Assembly (NCBI GenBank): GCA_025403435.1
Contig: JAJQZP010000038.1
Coordinates: 186,001 to 250,000, forward strand
Direction: 5' to 3'
Source of the DNA: Artocarpus heterophyllus
Taxonomy: Eukaryota; Streptophyta; Magnoliopsida; Rosales; Moraceae
DNA length: 64,000 nt
A model generated the notes under the pieces. It was not told where the DNA came from and searched no databases. It was given only the letters and a program-made list of their open reading frames with translations. This document shows, one piece after another, positions 46,509-58,889 of this stretch; positions within the stretch are counted from its first letter, which is position 1, and each line of letters starts with the position of its first letter. The translations under genes and the position numbers were made by a program.

Positions 46509-49500
46509 ATGGGCTCCACTTCTGCCATTTCCCTCTGCTCTCTTCCTAAGGTACAACCACCATCTCTCTCTCTATCTCTCTTTCATACTCAGAAAAATTG
46601 CGTTTTTGATGTTCAGATTTCGCTGCGGTCTCAGACGCACAAGCAGAGACTAGAAGCGCTCCAGGTGTTGGGCGCTGCGCGGGCGGGCTGCTTGACCGCT
46701 CTCTCGCTCCGGAGGAAGAGAGGCTTGAGGTTCAGGAGCTTGGTGGTGAAAGTTTCTGCTTCTTCTAGGGCTGACGGAGGCTCGAGGAGGTCGGTTTCTA
46801 GTCGGAGAGTCTATAGTCAGTCTCAGACCCCGAGCTTGTTATCCGCTGCTCCGCTTAAGCAAGTTGCTTCCGTCGCCGTCCCCGCTGGCTTGTTTTTGGC
46901 CCTCACTTTTGGTAATTGATTTCGGCCTCAAAAAAAAAAAAAAAAAATTCTGGAAAGCTTGTGAATTAGGCTTTGGACAAATTTTGTATCTTTCAACCGA
47001 ATGATAATAGAAATTTGGTGCTTGTAGCCCTTGAGTTGACAAGAAGATGTAACTTTTTGAAGTTCAAAACCTTTTTTGTTGTATTGAAATATTAAATAAA
47101 GGTATTTTCTCCCTAATACTAGAATTTATAAATGGGCTTAAGCTTAATGTTCAATGTGGATGCTAAGCGTATTTTTCTTGTTGGGTGTCTCAATGGTTGT
47201 ACTAATTTATGTCTTCAGCTGACAGTTTTGTGGAAAGTGGTGGAGAAACTTCTCACACCAAAGTCCAAGAGGGCGTCAAATGTAGAGGCAAAAACTTCTG
47301 TGCAAGGACTGAAGTGGTCGTTTGCTCCAGGTACGAATTTGTTATCGGGGCTTAGTGCGAAGATTGACAGAGAGTCCAAGGAGAGGCTCAATGAATTCGC
47401 CAAAGAACTCAGGGCATTCAGTGTTGTTGACATGTCAGGTATGACAGCGTGGCCGCTAAAGGTGACAAAGATGTGCATTGTGAGCTACGAGTTATGATGA
47501 TTTCATACTTGTACATGATCTACTTCAGAATGGTTAACCAAGTTTAGTTCAATATGTATAAATGGTCTTATTCCTGTCAGTTTCTTATTGTTTATTTGAA
47601 TCTTTGAAATGGATTTTTTTTTCCCTTTCTTTTTGCAAGCAAACTAGGTTAAGTATGTTTAGTTATTGACTGTTGCCTATATGCAAGTGCAATCTTGTGC
47701 ATAGTGACAATTTGTTGAACAAATTTTTGACAGGATGCAATTTTGGTGATGAAGGATTAGTTTTCCTTTCTGAAAGGTTAGCATACAATCAGGTTAGAGC
47801 AGGAATCTATTTTGAATTGGAGAATTCGGGATAAATGCTGGTATTTTAATTATTAAAATGACTATCTTTGTTTATCCTATCGAGCAATGAGGGTGAAAAA
47901 ACCTATTGGATTGTATTTTTAACTTTAGTCTCGGTATTAAATTGCTTAAAATCCAGTGTTCTTGATTAATGAATTTACTGATTATGTTGTTGGATTGTAA
48001 CATATATCTCTAATGTTTCAGACTCTGGAAGGAGTGAGTTTTGCTGGAAATGGAATAACTGCTACCGGGTTAAAAGCTTTTGATGGTATTCTGCAGTCAA
48101 ACATCATGTTAAAGACTCTTGATCTTTCCGGAAATCCTATAGGAGATGAGGGAGCTAAGGTATCCCAAAGTCCACTTTTTTATATTAATTTCTTGTCATA
48201 CGTAAGAGCTTGCAATTTTAACTTCATCCTTGCTTACTGGAAAAGATGGCAATCTAGCAGTGAAAAAGAATTGATTTCTTGTATGTGCATGTTATTGCTT
48301 ATTGTACGCTCCAGCTTAATATTGTATGTGGCATTCTCTTTCATAGTGCCTATGTGACATACTGGTTGATAATGCTGGTATTACAAAGCTTCAGCTGAAC
48401 AGTACGAACTTGGGGGATGAGGTTAGTCACTTGTAGCGAAGACTAGTGTTCTTATGAGCACGACCATGTACTTCCAGAATTACAAATGTTGAAAGCCCTG
48501 TATTTCCAATAAGATGTCTAAAGTTAATGGTGATGCTACACTATCATGCAGGGAGCAAAGGCTATTGCAGAAATGTTAAAGAGAAATTCGACCTTGCGTT
48601 TTGTTGAACTCAATAATAATACCATAGACTATGCAGTATGAAAACCCCTCAACTTATTCCCGGAGTTGGCATTAGTTCTAACTAGTCCAATGTGATCCAT
48701 TTTGATTTTTTATTATTTATTTATTTCTATTTTTTAAAAAACAATGACAGGGCTTTACAAGTTTAGCTGGAGCTCTTCTTGAGAATAAGACAATACGAGA
48801 TATACAACTTAAGTGAGTGGTGTTTATCTTTTTCTTTATTGTAACATGATGTAATTTTGTTTACATGAGCTATATTTCTTTGCTTATTACCAAAGAACGC
48901 TTTTTCTTTTTCTGTATTGTAACATGATGTAATTTTGTTTACATGAGCTATATTTCTTTGCTTTTTACCAAAGAACGCTTTTGATCTTTTTTTCTTTTTT
49001 TCACATATTTATACTTTTTAAAGTGGCAATTATGGTGGTGCCTTGGGAGCTAATGCTTTGGCTAAAGGACTCGAAGGAAACAAGTCTTTAAGGGTACTTT
49101 ATCATTTCTGTACTGCTGTTTCTGTTCCACATATGTGTCTCTTTTTCTTTTTTTTTTTTTGGAGTGAATGCTTTTCAAGAAGAGGGAATTTATTATGGAG
49201 ATGAAAAGAATTAGACATCAAGTTACAAAGTCCAAACCTGGTTGGGTGTTTCTGTTTCATTTGGGATAAACAACAAACTACCGTATAAGACTCTATCCTA
49301 AGTGTTTATAAACTTTTAAAAGTCTATAAGACTCTTGCGAATCATATCATGTTATATTTTTCAGGAACTTCATCTGCACGGAAATTCAATTGGAGACGAA
49401 GGAATACGTGCATTGATGTCGGGTCTGTCACAACATAAAGGTCGTATTTTGTTTCAATCTACAAGTATTGTATGTTTTGGTTTAGAAACGCATGCATATT

Positions 49501-51504
49501 TTTATGCATTATTTATGTTCACTAGTTTACTGATATGTAAGTTTTCTCAGGCAAACTAACCCGTCTAGAGATTGGCAACAACTCCATAAGTGCTAAAGGT
49601 GCCTTTCATGTTGCTGAATATATCAAGAAGAGCAAGACCTTATTAGCGTTGAACATTAGCATGAATGACATTGGTGATGAGGTATTTGACATTTCAAATT
49701 TGTCAACCACTTTTACTGGACCATTTAGATAACCTATCTTGGTGGATTGAAATTCTGCTGACACTTCCTTTAAAAAACTGTTGCAGCTATCCTGTCAGTT
49801 AACCACTTTTACAGGACAATATAGATGCCCTTATCTTAATTGATAAATGGACATTTTGTCACTGCTGTCCTGCTATATCAAGTAATTCATGATTTTTTTT
49901 TTTTTTTTAAATTTTTAGAGTTTTTATCTTTCCAGGGGGCTGAAAGAATTGGAGATGCGTTAAAGGAAAACCGGTCAATACAAAGTATAGACGTGGTTAG
50001 AAGAATAACTTGGTTCTTTAGTTATGATCTGTCTTTCTTATATGTATGAGTAATTTTTCAGAATCCAATACATATCCATATCTGGAAACGTCACATTTGA
50101 TTTTACAGGCAGGAAATAACATTCATGCTAAAGGTGTCAGTTCAATAGCCCAGACTTTGAAAGATAATTCTGTCATTACAACTGTATGTTCTTCACATCA
50201 CTCTTTCTTCTTTGCTCTTTTTGGTCGTTGTGACATATTTTTCTCTTTCAGTTGGAAATTGGATATAATCCCATTGGACCAGAAGGTGCAAAAGTTCTAT
50301 CTGACATTCTCAAGTTCCATGGCAACATAAATAACCTCAGGCTTGGCTGGTGTCAAGTAATTGATTGTCAATGTTACGCATATCTGTTTCGAGAGCTTTA
50401 ACTTTAAGGATTTTTATTTGGTTGATAAATTCTATGGTATTGTGCTGCAGATAGGAGCCAAAGGTGCAGAGTACATCGCTGATATGTTAAAATACAATAG
50501 TACCTTATCCTACCTTGACCTGAGGGGAAACGGCCTAAGAGATGAAGTGTGTTTCTGCAAATAGTGTTTGTCTTTATGCGCCATCTGGCTAGTTTTTGCA
50601 TTTGATTTTAGTTAACTTTCAATATATTAATGATTTCAGGGAGCGATTTGCCTGGCTCGCAGCTTAAAAATCGTTAATGAAACTTTAACTAATCTAGATC
50701 TTGGGTTCAATGAGATCAGGGTATTTGCTTCTTTTCATATTCTCATTTACACGATAGCAATATTTTGCACTGTTACATTTTGGTTTTGCATGCAGGATGA
50801 TGGAGCTTTTGCCATTGCTCAAGCACTAAAGGCTAATGAAGATGTGAGAATTACATCCCTGAATCTTTCCCGTAACTTGATGACCAAATTTGGACAGGTT
50901 AGTTTTTGGGCCTCATTCGACCACTATGTCGTCATCTTCTTTTGTATCACGAGCCCGTTTGGGAATATTGTTCGTAGTAAAAAGTGTTAATTCAAACCAA
51001 CTTTGTTACTGTGTTTTCTCTCACAAAATTGAGGCATTTTGATAACTGGGCTCGGCAAAATTTTTTTTTGACAAATAGACCTGTTTTTTTTTCAGTTTTT
51101 GACACCAAAAAAAAGATTTTTTGGACATCAAAACGGTTCCAGTTTTTTTTTTTTTTCATCATGTTGAGTTTCTTTATTCTGTTACAGTCATTTTTCTTAT
51201 TTTGTTGAAAAAAACTGGGACAGTTTGCCTGCACAGAAAAACGTGTTTTTTTTATTTCAAAAAAAAAGAAGCCTTTTATCCAATTCAATTTTTTTTTTAT
51301 CCTATTCATCAAAATCTTCCCACAAAATTTGAATTGTTAGTGATTTTGGTTCAAATCTTTGATTTGGACTATGTTTCTAAGCAAGCTCATAATGTCATCT
51401 TCATTTGCTATTCAATCAATTTTTATATGGTACAGAGTGCTTTGACGGATGCAAGAGACCATGTGTATGAGATGACTGAAAAGGAAGTAGAGGTTATTTT
51501 CTGA
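46509..51504 (+). CDS. EMB2004: Ribonuclease-inhibitor-like LRR protein, EMB2004 type
   Basis: Seventeen exons: 46509-46911, 47226-47438, 47734-47792, 48022-48159, 48347-48421, 48552-48635, 48751-48812, 49024-49093, 49365-49440, 49551-49681, 49936-49995, 50109-50183, 50252-50356, 50451-50546, 50640-50720, 50796-50897, 51436-51504; 1899 nt, 632 residues, continuous frame. The first 95 or so residues are Ser/Arg-rich and look like a plastid transit peptide. A hydrophobic segment (about 118-140) follows, then about thirteen RI-type LRRs of 28 residues (pattern LxxLxLxxNxIgdeGAxxLaxxL). In Arabidopsis the likely orthologue is needed for embryo development; the molecular role is unclear. Uncertain points: a 66-base GT-AG segment in exon 1 (46551-46616) is in frame and could be an intron, which would give 610 residues. 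The exon 2 acceptor at 47226 was chosen because the nearer AG (exon from 47219) breaks the frame. Confidence 0.87.
48831..48985 (+). repeat. 78-bp tandem duplication inside LRR-gene intron 7
   Basis: Two adjacent, nearly identical copies: GTAACATGATGTAATTTTGT starts at 48841 and again at 48919. The copies differ at a few positions (TTTATT/TGTATT, TTATTACC/TTTTTACC), so the duplication is fairly young. It lies between donor 48813 and acceptor 49023. Confidence 0.9.
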
Positions 51505-51736
51505 GTAGTTGTGGATAAACACGGTATAAGATTGTTTAGGTGCATTCTTTTCTCGGCATGTTTTGGTAAGGACAACAAACCTTTTGCTTCAAATTTTTGG
51601 GTGCTTACCGATCTACTCTTAAAGGAGTTAGTTTGAAATTTTGACGGTGAGAGCTATTTAATTCTTCATAACATCTCTCTGTATCTGTTTTTTGTTCTTC
51701 TCGCTCTTTTTCTTGTAAGCTAATTAGGTCAATCGA

Positions 51737-51742
51737 AATAAA
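51737..51742 (+). terminator. Poly(A) signal AATAAA of the LRR gene
   Basis: Canonical hexamer 233 bases after the stop codon; its use is inferred. Confidence 0.45.
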
Positions 51743-51971
51743 GGAAAAATAAGTGTTGAATCTTTGTCCTTCGAGGAAAAGAACGTGTTGTTATAATTAT
51801 GGGACGCCATGACGTCCCCTTTGTGAGTCTTAGCGTTTTTAATCGTCGTCTGCGTGCGATTGCCCTTTGGAAAGAACGACATATATTACACAAACGATTT
51901 TTGTAAATACGACATGTGGTAAGTTTTTAGCTGGAAAAAACACGTTTTTTTTAAAGTATAAAAAGATGACT

Positions 51972-52127
51972 AGGATGTTTAGCAAGTGTAGTTGTAACTA
52001 ACTTTACGATTATCAAATAGTGTAAAGTTTTTATATGCTATAGTAAAAGATAAAGTTGTTATAGTGATTGCATACTACAGTATTTTGAACTATAAAGTTG
52101 GTTCGAATCACACTTGTGAAACACCCT
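51972..52127. repeat. MITE with clear inverted termini (156 bp)
   Basis: The left terminus is AGGATGTTTAGCAAGTGTAG; the right end read in reverse starts AGGGTGTTTCACAAGTGTGA. Similarity extends about 27 bases. It is the clearest copy of the window's MITE-like family. The flanks give no certain target duplication. Confidence 0.55.
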
Positions 52128-53724
52128 GGACACTTGAAATGATTATTTTTTTTTTTGCCTCTTGCATGATTCAGTATTTTTTTGGTGCCTAAAAATGACA
52201 TTTATTTAGATTAAAGTTTTTAAAAACAAGAAAATAAAGTGAGAAAAAGTTAGAAATTAGAAGGAATTTTCATGGAAATAAATTTCCATTTAATTTTGAA
52301 ATTTGAAAGAGAATATGGTAAAGAATAGCAAGCATATAAATCGACAGTATTTAAGATTTAAGTTTAAACTTAAATATTATAATATTTGAGAGTTATATAT
52401 TGTATTCTATGAGATGTTTATTTTGAAAACAATTAAATCCAAATAAGACATACTTGATTCGTCTTTCAATATGTCGTGAGTACACTCAATTTAAAAAATT
52501 GAAATGCTAAAAGAGTAATTTGAAAGTAATATTTGCTAGCACACTAGCGGTTTTTGTAATTTAATTTAAATGAAGCTTGTTTCATCATTCGATAGGCAGT
52601 CGGTGCAATTAATCAAAAATAAAAAATGAAATTTGAAAATGTCAAACAGTTCAAAGTCAGTCAACAGCAAGCTTGATTCTGTCAATGCGCCGATCTGCTA
52701 GCAGATCTTCACCGAATCACCAAAGAGGCTTGAGGCCATCTATCTATTTTAGTTGTTCAAGAAGGCATCATCAAACGATGTAAAAACTAGGATTATGAAT
52801 AGCCTTGACGGGGCCACATTGAGATGGCAATAACAAATGGCAGAAACATAAATGGCCTTCACGTCATGGTGGAGAATTGCAGGCGTGTTGTTTGGAAATA
52901 GCATTCAAGTCATGGTGGTGCTTTCACCTGCTCTTTTTGGTGATTTGTCATGGCCATCATGTTGGCACCTGGGCCTCTTGGAAACGAGCTCTCTTTCAAT
53001 CCCTGTGCCTGATCGTGATGACTCAGCTTTTATTTCGTCAATTTTTGTCTTGATTTTATCACCCTACGAATGGTTCCTGACACCTAGGAACTATTGAAGC
53101 TCAGAACTCAGAGAAGTAATGGCGAAGAGTTAATTATTTATGTTTTCAAAGAAATATATATCTTTGATCTTTAGTGAACATAGGTTCAAAGACGTGAGTT
53201 AAGCCGATTTTGTATAGGTTTAAATGTCGAAAAACAGGTACCTCTGGTGCTATACTATAAGACCTATTTTTTATTAATAAATAGTATTTAATATTATTGG
53301 TGTCTTGTTGTCTTGTAGTAATGTCTTTAAATGTTATATTAAGGTTTAGAGTCATTTTAGTTGATACACATCTAAACACTGGTTTAAACTAGATTTATGA
53401 GCTCAACTCGCATAAACCTGCATATTAAACACCCCTTTATTAGGGTGTTTTTGGGAGAAAAAAAGAAACTTATATATAATTCTGACTATAGTATATAAAT
53501 GATTTACATGCTATAATGTAAAAAAAAAAAAAACAAAAATATAAAGATCTAATGTGGTACAATTATTTAAAATTTAAACTCTCAATTTCAATTCTTTTCC
53601 CTAAATGTCCACACATCTTAGAGGCCTGGAGTTTGCTATAGTAGGTACCTAAGAACTGGGCCGATTTAGTCCAAGTGTTTCAAAGATCCAGACAAGAACC
53701 CGTCACCTTTGGAGAAGTAAAAAA

Positions 53725-53728
<4 letters not shown>

Positions 53729-53774
<46 letters not shown>
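53729..53774. repeat. (AT)23 microsatellite
   Basis: Uninterrupted AT run of 46 bases. Confidence 0.95.
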
Positions 53775-53776
<2 letters not shown>

Positions 53777-53872
53777 CATGGAACGATCAAAAGATGGTCC
53801 TAAATAAAACTCACGCACCATATATTGAAAGGGAAAGCCATAAAAGAAAGAAATATTTTTCTTTCTTTTAGG

Positions 53873-54020
53873 CTGTTTGATATGGTAGTTAAAACTATTA
53901 TTTAAAATTATTTTTACTGTAACATGTGAGAGTTTTACATTGTAATAATTTTTTTATATATTATAATATATAAAAGTTTTATATTATTCATAACTAAAAT
54001 AATAGCTAAAGACCGTCCTT
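53873..54020. repeat. MITE-like dispersed repeat copy
   Basis: Starts near GGCTGTTTGATATGGTAG, has the family core (AACATGTGAGAGTTTTACAT and TAATATATAAAAGTTTTATA) and ends near AAACAAAC. Ends approximate. Confidence 0.35.
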
Positions 54021-55459
54021 TACTAAACAAACTTGTTGGAACCTTGCTTTAATTTGAGAAAATGATCACCTAGCTAGTTGGCAATTGGCATTACATGTGC
54101 AGCAAAGGAGTAGGTAGTGCTAGCGATGGAAAGGAGTAAGCAATATAAGCAGCACACCAAAACGGCAAAGCAAATTTAAAATAGGAGGTTTACAGCTCAA
54201 CATGAGCGGGAGAGCACAATACTAACGCGGTTTCTGTCAGGCATATCCTCATGATTTATGAATATATAATATCCATGCATAGCAGAGCATGCCCTTTTAA
54301 AAAAAGGCAAGGTAGTACGATTGTTATGTCTAGGTTATAACTCTCTCTCTTTCTTATCCCTCTGTCCTCCCCAAAATCTTTCCTCTTCTAAATCTCAGAT
54401 AAACTATTGGTCCATGTTTAAAATATCACGTTAGAATAGGACTACGAAGTTTTAGAGATGAGAATAGTATGAAAATTGCTTAGCGGTAATGGTGGCATTT
54501 AACAACATAACTTAGAATGCGAGCTTTATTTTAGAAAACAATCAAGACATCGCTATTGTTAAACACCATAAGTAATAAAAAATAAGTATTAGATAGTATA
54601 TATGTTGTTGATTTACCTTTTATTAATGTATGGTGTTCAACATCAATGATATTTTTTAGTTTTCTTCATTCTTAAAACTATATTTTGACAGTGACACCCG
54701 TCTTTTATTAAGTAGTGTGTAGTACTAGACACTATAGAAGTACAAGATATTAGACTCAAGTAAACTATCAAATTAATATTAATCATTAGGGTGTAATTGG
54801 GGTTTTCCAACTATTAAGTTCAATTATAAACAATGTAAAACTCTTATATACTATAATACACAACTTCAAACATATAGTTTTAATTCTTCTAGTAAACAAT
54901 ACGTGAATGCATTTAACATTAAAAAAAATTGTGGACTTAATGAAAAATGTTAAGCATTTAAACACTTTACAAACTATGCAACCCAACCAAAAATTTTGAG
55001 TGCGTTTATTTCGTAGTTCGAATCATTTTGTTACAGTATTTTCTTTAACAAAAATTTAAATCTTCATTCAAATATTCTATTCAAATACTCGAATCAAACG
55101 GGCTCTTTATTAACTAGTTAGGGTTTAGATGTAACTTCATTTAAATACTTGATTCCCATTTCCCAACGGGCTTTATTTGAAACTTAAAATACACAAGATG
55201 AAATACATAATTGTTAGGAAAATATTCAAGCTGGTAGTTTTTCCGCAACTTGCATTGATAACGCTTAGCTGGCCTGTGGATCCTTACTCGATTCCCTGCC
55301 ATGACCAATACTATTTCTTTTATATTATTTTAATGTTTATTCTGGTCTAGTCATAGCATAAGACAGAAGTTTGAACACCTATCTATCACACTTGGTCGGA
55401 AATTGGGTATTAATTAGTCATAAACACAATTTATAATAGTTTTTGGGCTTATACTAATA

Positions 55460-55610
55460 ATATGTTTGGTAGGATGATGAGAACCGTTGGTTAGAATTAT
55501 TTTGATTGTAGTATGTGAGAATTTTATACTATAGTAATCTTTTTTATTATTATTGTAATATATAAAAATTTTATATTGTTTATAACTAAAAAAGTGATGT
55601 ATATCACTAA
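55460..55610. repeat. MITE-like dispersed repeat copy
   Basis: Starts near ATGTTTGGTAGGATG and has the core AGTATGTGAGAATTTTATAC with its near-inverted partner TAATATATAAAAATTTTATA. Ends approximate. Confidence 0.33.
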
Positions 55611-56786
55611 CTGTTAAGCATTGCTTAAAAATAATATAAATGATGGAACCCTTGACCAAGTGTAATGTCTGTCCCCACCTAATCTATAATAATGTAATCT
55701 AGTTGTCTCAATGATTTTGATATCATGTATTATTGCCATGTAAAACTTTGGTTTTATTTTAAGTTGTACTTCAAGCTGTAAAGGCATTGTCTGATAAATG
55801 ACAGTTTCAAAGTTAGAATCACTCTAGGCTTTACCTAGTGAGAGAAGAATTGAAGGATTGTGTTTGTCTTGTAACAAACAGGACAGGTCATATATACTTC
55901 GCAGCCTTTTAAGTATGCCCAAACTCCTATAAGATCTGATTGGAAGATAATATGATCAACTTGTAGGCCAGCTTGCAAGGGAGTGGGGGGAAGAATTAGT
56001 GTGGTTCTTTCTGAGAAGTTCATTGTGTCAAGTGTCAACGATTCTCAAGACGATCTCCGAAGATCCTTTTCTTTATTTTAGAACTTTATTAAATGACAAT
56101 TTTTTTGGCAGATAAAAAGGGGATTGATTTGGTAGTATCCTCACGCTTCCGGTCTAGTGTTTAGTTTCCTTCTAGCTGATTGGGACCACTGGTGTAATAA
56201 TAAAGGACCTTAATTATAGGCCTTCATCATCTAACAGATCGTAAGTTTCAAGAGTTTTGTAAGCTTCAAGAGTTTACTTTTTAGGCTCGGTAACACTCAA
56301 ACTTTTGACCTAATAAAAACCAAGTCCTTAGGTAGGCCTTTCTTTGTGACTATACCACCACCACCAGTGATATATAACATAATTTTTAATAATAAGAGAT
56401 TTTAACCTAAAAAATAAATTTAATTGTCCGATCATATAATTCCAATTTATTTAATTTTTTTTCTAGGTATTAAAAAATAATTATTAATATGTATCTATTT
56501 TTCATCAATTGGGTCTGAAAAAAGAAAAAAAAAATTATTCTAATCAAATTTAATAATTTATAAACAGAATCCTATTGTTGTAGGTTCCTATAGAAGAAGA
56601 ATCCAAATTGTACTCTACAAAGGCTTCTCTCAAAGCTGAGTACGGAGGATTCAAAAATGTATCACGGGAAAAAATACTGGGAAAGGCCGCTTTGTAAAAA
56701 CCGAGTTCTTGAAAGAATAAAAAGAAATCCGCTGATCAAAATAGCAAACAGAGAGAGAAAAAGAATTATATGAAAGAGAAATTCAT

Positions 56787-56794
56787 CACGTGTC
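56787..56794 (+). promoter_or_regulatory. ABRE/G-box CACGTGTC upstream of GASA
   Basis: Perfect CACGTGTC about 756 bases before the GASA start. This is the typical abscisic-acid response core. GASA genes often respond to gibberellin and abscisic acid; regulation here is inferred. Confidence 0.35.
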
Positions 56795-57418
56795 ATTTCA
56801 TTTTAGTCCAACTTCAGACGTTTCACAAAAATTGCTCGTTTTCCATAATAAGAATGCTAGATGAATGATCTTTTATATTTTTTTTCTCAAAAATTATAAG
56901 ATTATATTCATCATGACTTGCTGTATTTAGTGTTGAAAGCCTGCTTTGTAATAACTAGCTAGTGCCAATATCTATAGGCTGAATCAAAACTAAAGAGCAC
57001 TCTCTGTTGGAAAACTACATAGTTCTCGTCCCAATTGTTAGGAAGCATTATCTAAAAATGTCCAAAGTATATTTCAAACACATGTCTACATCTAACATGT
57101 GTATTTACGATCTTATCAACTGTTCCCTACATAAAGGGGGGGAAAAAAAAGAAAGTGAAATTTATAATAGTGTTCATTTTTTCTAAGAATAAAATTTGTG
57201 GGGGAATATACTAATACGTCACCAATCTAATTTTCTTACAGGCAAACTCGTATTGGCACTATTAGTTTCTAAATGTTAGTAGTTTTTTATTTTTAAAACC
57301 AACTCACCCGAACGATAATTCAAGCGCCAGTTTGAACCGGCGGTCTCGTGGCTTGCACTGTTATTTTTTAGTCAAATGAAGTGGGCAATATTGTAATTTC
57401 AAAAGATCATGAAATTGC

Positions 57419-57426
57419 TATATAAA
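57419..57426 (+). promoter_or_regulatory. TATA box of the GASA gene
   Basis: TATATAAA, 117 bases upstream of the last base before the ATG, predicting a leader of about 90 bases. Confidence 0.6.
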
Positions 57427-57542
57427 GAGAGGAAGTGAAGTTCAAAGGCACTTGTAGTATCAACTTCATCACATTTCCCACACGCGTCCACTGCTTAAGA
57501 CTCTTCACTGCCTAGTTAGTGATAAATAGGAAATACCAGCAA

Positions 57543-58508
57543 ATGGCGTCTCGCTTGCTTCTTTTAATAGCCTTGTTGCTCTTCTGTGTATCACTGGTAA
57601 GTGGTCAAATACTAAATAGAGCCTTTTCATTATATGTTTCTTGCTCATGCTCAAAATCCCATTTACCAAAACATGTTTTCTAGGCGAGCTCTTTGTTTTG
57701 TGCACTAAAACTCTACTTGTGTTTGTTTGACCAACAAGTTTGATCATGTTTGTTGGTGCAGGTTTCATCCGAAGCCCAGATTGAAAAGCTAGAAGAAACT
57801 AAGGTTCTGTAGTACTCTTTAGTGCTTTCTTATATAACCCATAGATTTAAACTCCGCTACTCACATATCAACACCGAGTCCTAATCTTGTAAGTACAATA
57901 CTTATTAGACTATGGACCACTATTTTGTAAATAGCGAGTTCTTAAATCCATGGGAAAGTATTTTTCTACTCTGTCTCTCTATATATAATGGTACTTCTTG
58001 TTTTGCTTTTCTGGTTACTCTTCTCTGGTATTCATTTTTCAATCCTTTCTAGCAGGTGGTTGTGAAAGGACCAAACAGAAGGCTCTTGCCATTCTTGGGT
58101 ATTTAATTTCCCCCTGTATTTTTCCCTTTTTTGTAGGGTACAAAAATGTTCCATAGTTACATCTTTAAGCCCTTAAATTTTCATAAAATTTTGTTTGTTA
58201 TATTGTCTTTTTTCTAATTAGTGTCTTATTGGTTACCCTGTTAGAGAAAGGACTTTTTCATGGTTTAGGCCTTGGTAAAAATTATTGCTTTATTTTTATT
58301 TATATATAAATGTTTTTGGGCAGATTGTGAAGGATTGTGTAAGGTGAGGTGCAGCAAAAACTCGAGGCAAAATGTGTGCGCAAGAGCATGTGGCACGTGC
58401 TGCGCCAGGTGCAAGTGCGTCCCTCCGGGCACGGCAGGCAACAGGGAAATGTGTGGGACATGTTACACTGACATGACCACCCATGAGAACAAACCCAAGT
58501 GCCCTTAA
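57543..58508 (+). CDS. GASA/Snakin gibberellin-regulated cysteine-rich peptide
   Basis: Four exons: 57543-57596, 57762-57803, 58056-58098, 58324-58508; 324 nt, 107 residues. A signal peptide covers residues 1 to about 22. A variable charged linker (about 23-46) follows, then the GASA domain (48-107) with all twelve conserved cysteines, including the CARACGTCCARCKCVPPGT core and the terminal KPKCP. These secreted peptides act in hormone-controlled growth, redox balance and defence. The domain's exact subclass is not assigned. The exon 3 acceptor is a TAGCAG tandem (NAGNAG): using the first AG adds one Gln. A (AT)16 run and an AATAAA lie in the 3' region. Confidence 0.95.
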
Positions 58509-58566
58509 AGCCTCTGTTTTGTTCCATCTATGATATTGTGTCAAGTCTCTGTTTCTAGGCTAAGAA

Positions 58567-58569
<3 letters not shown>

Positions 58570-58601
<32 letters not shown>
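58570..58601. repeat. (AT)16 microsatellite in the GASA 3' region
   Basis: Uninterrupted AT run of 32 bases, starting about 60 bases after the stop codon and so probably transcribed in the 3' untranslated region. Confidence 0.9.
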
Positions 58602-58605
<4 letters not shown>

Positions 58606-58714
58606 TGTAGTGCATGGACTTTAATGTGTCTCTGTATTGTGTTTGTGGGCTATGTTTCTTTTCTACTTGTGTCTTTCTTACGTGGGTGTATGTACAAGTT
58701 GATGGATTTCTGTA

Positions 58715-58720
58715 AATAAA
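58715..58720 (+). terminator. Poly(A) signal AATAAA of the GASA gene
   Basis: Canonical hexamer 207 bases after the stop, preceded by TGTA motifs that fit a plant far-upstream element. Confidence 0.5.
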
Positions 58721-58889
58721 AGAAGAAGAAGAAGGAAAAAAAAAAGTTGGTGGATTTCCAACTGGAATTTTTTAACTCCTGTTTTAGTTTGTTGTAATGA
58801 AACAAGTGATCTGGGGATGAAAAGAAGTTTAACACATGGTTGTAATTTACCAGTGTATGTTGGAACTTTTTAGGCTCTCCCAGTAGGAC

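Larger units (their letters stand above)
51505..57418. other. Intergenic DNA between the LRR and GASA genes
   Basis: It starts with the LRR 3' untranslated region. It holds MITE-like copies (51972-52127, about 53873-54020 and about 55460-55610, with a weak one near 54810), an (AT)23 run, a 16-base palindrome at 52692 and a G-box/ABRE at 56787. An open frame at 52852-53097 lies in less AT-rich sequence but has no recognisable similarity. No RNA gene is seen. Confidence 0.55.

Noticed and set aside
47132..47225. Upstream in-frame extension of LRR-gene exon 2
   Set aside because: Reading back from exon 2 gives a run of residues that does not fit the family, and the acceptor at 47226 restores the frame from exon 1. 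The extension is intron.
52852..53097. Plus-strand frame of 81 codons with hydrophobic stretches
   Set aside because: No family resemblance and no promoter or splice context; left as a possible but unsupported frame.
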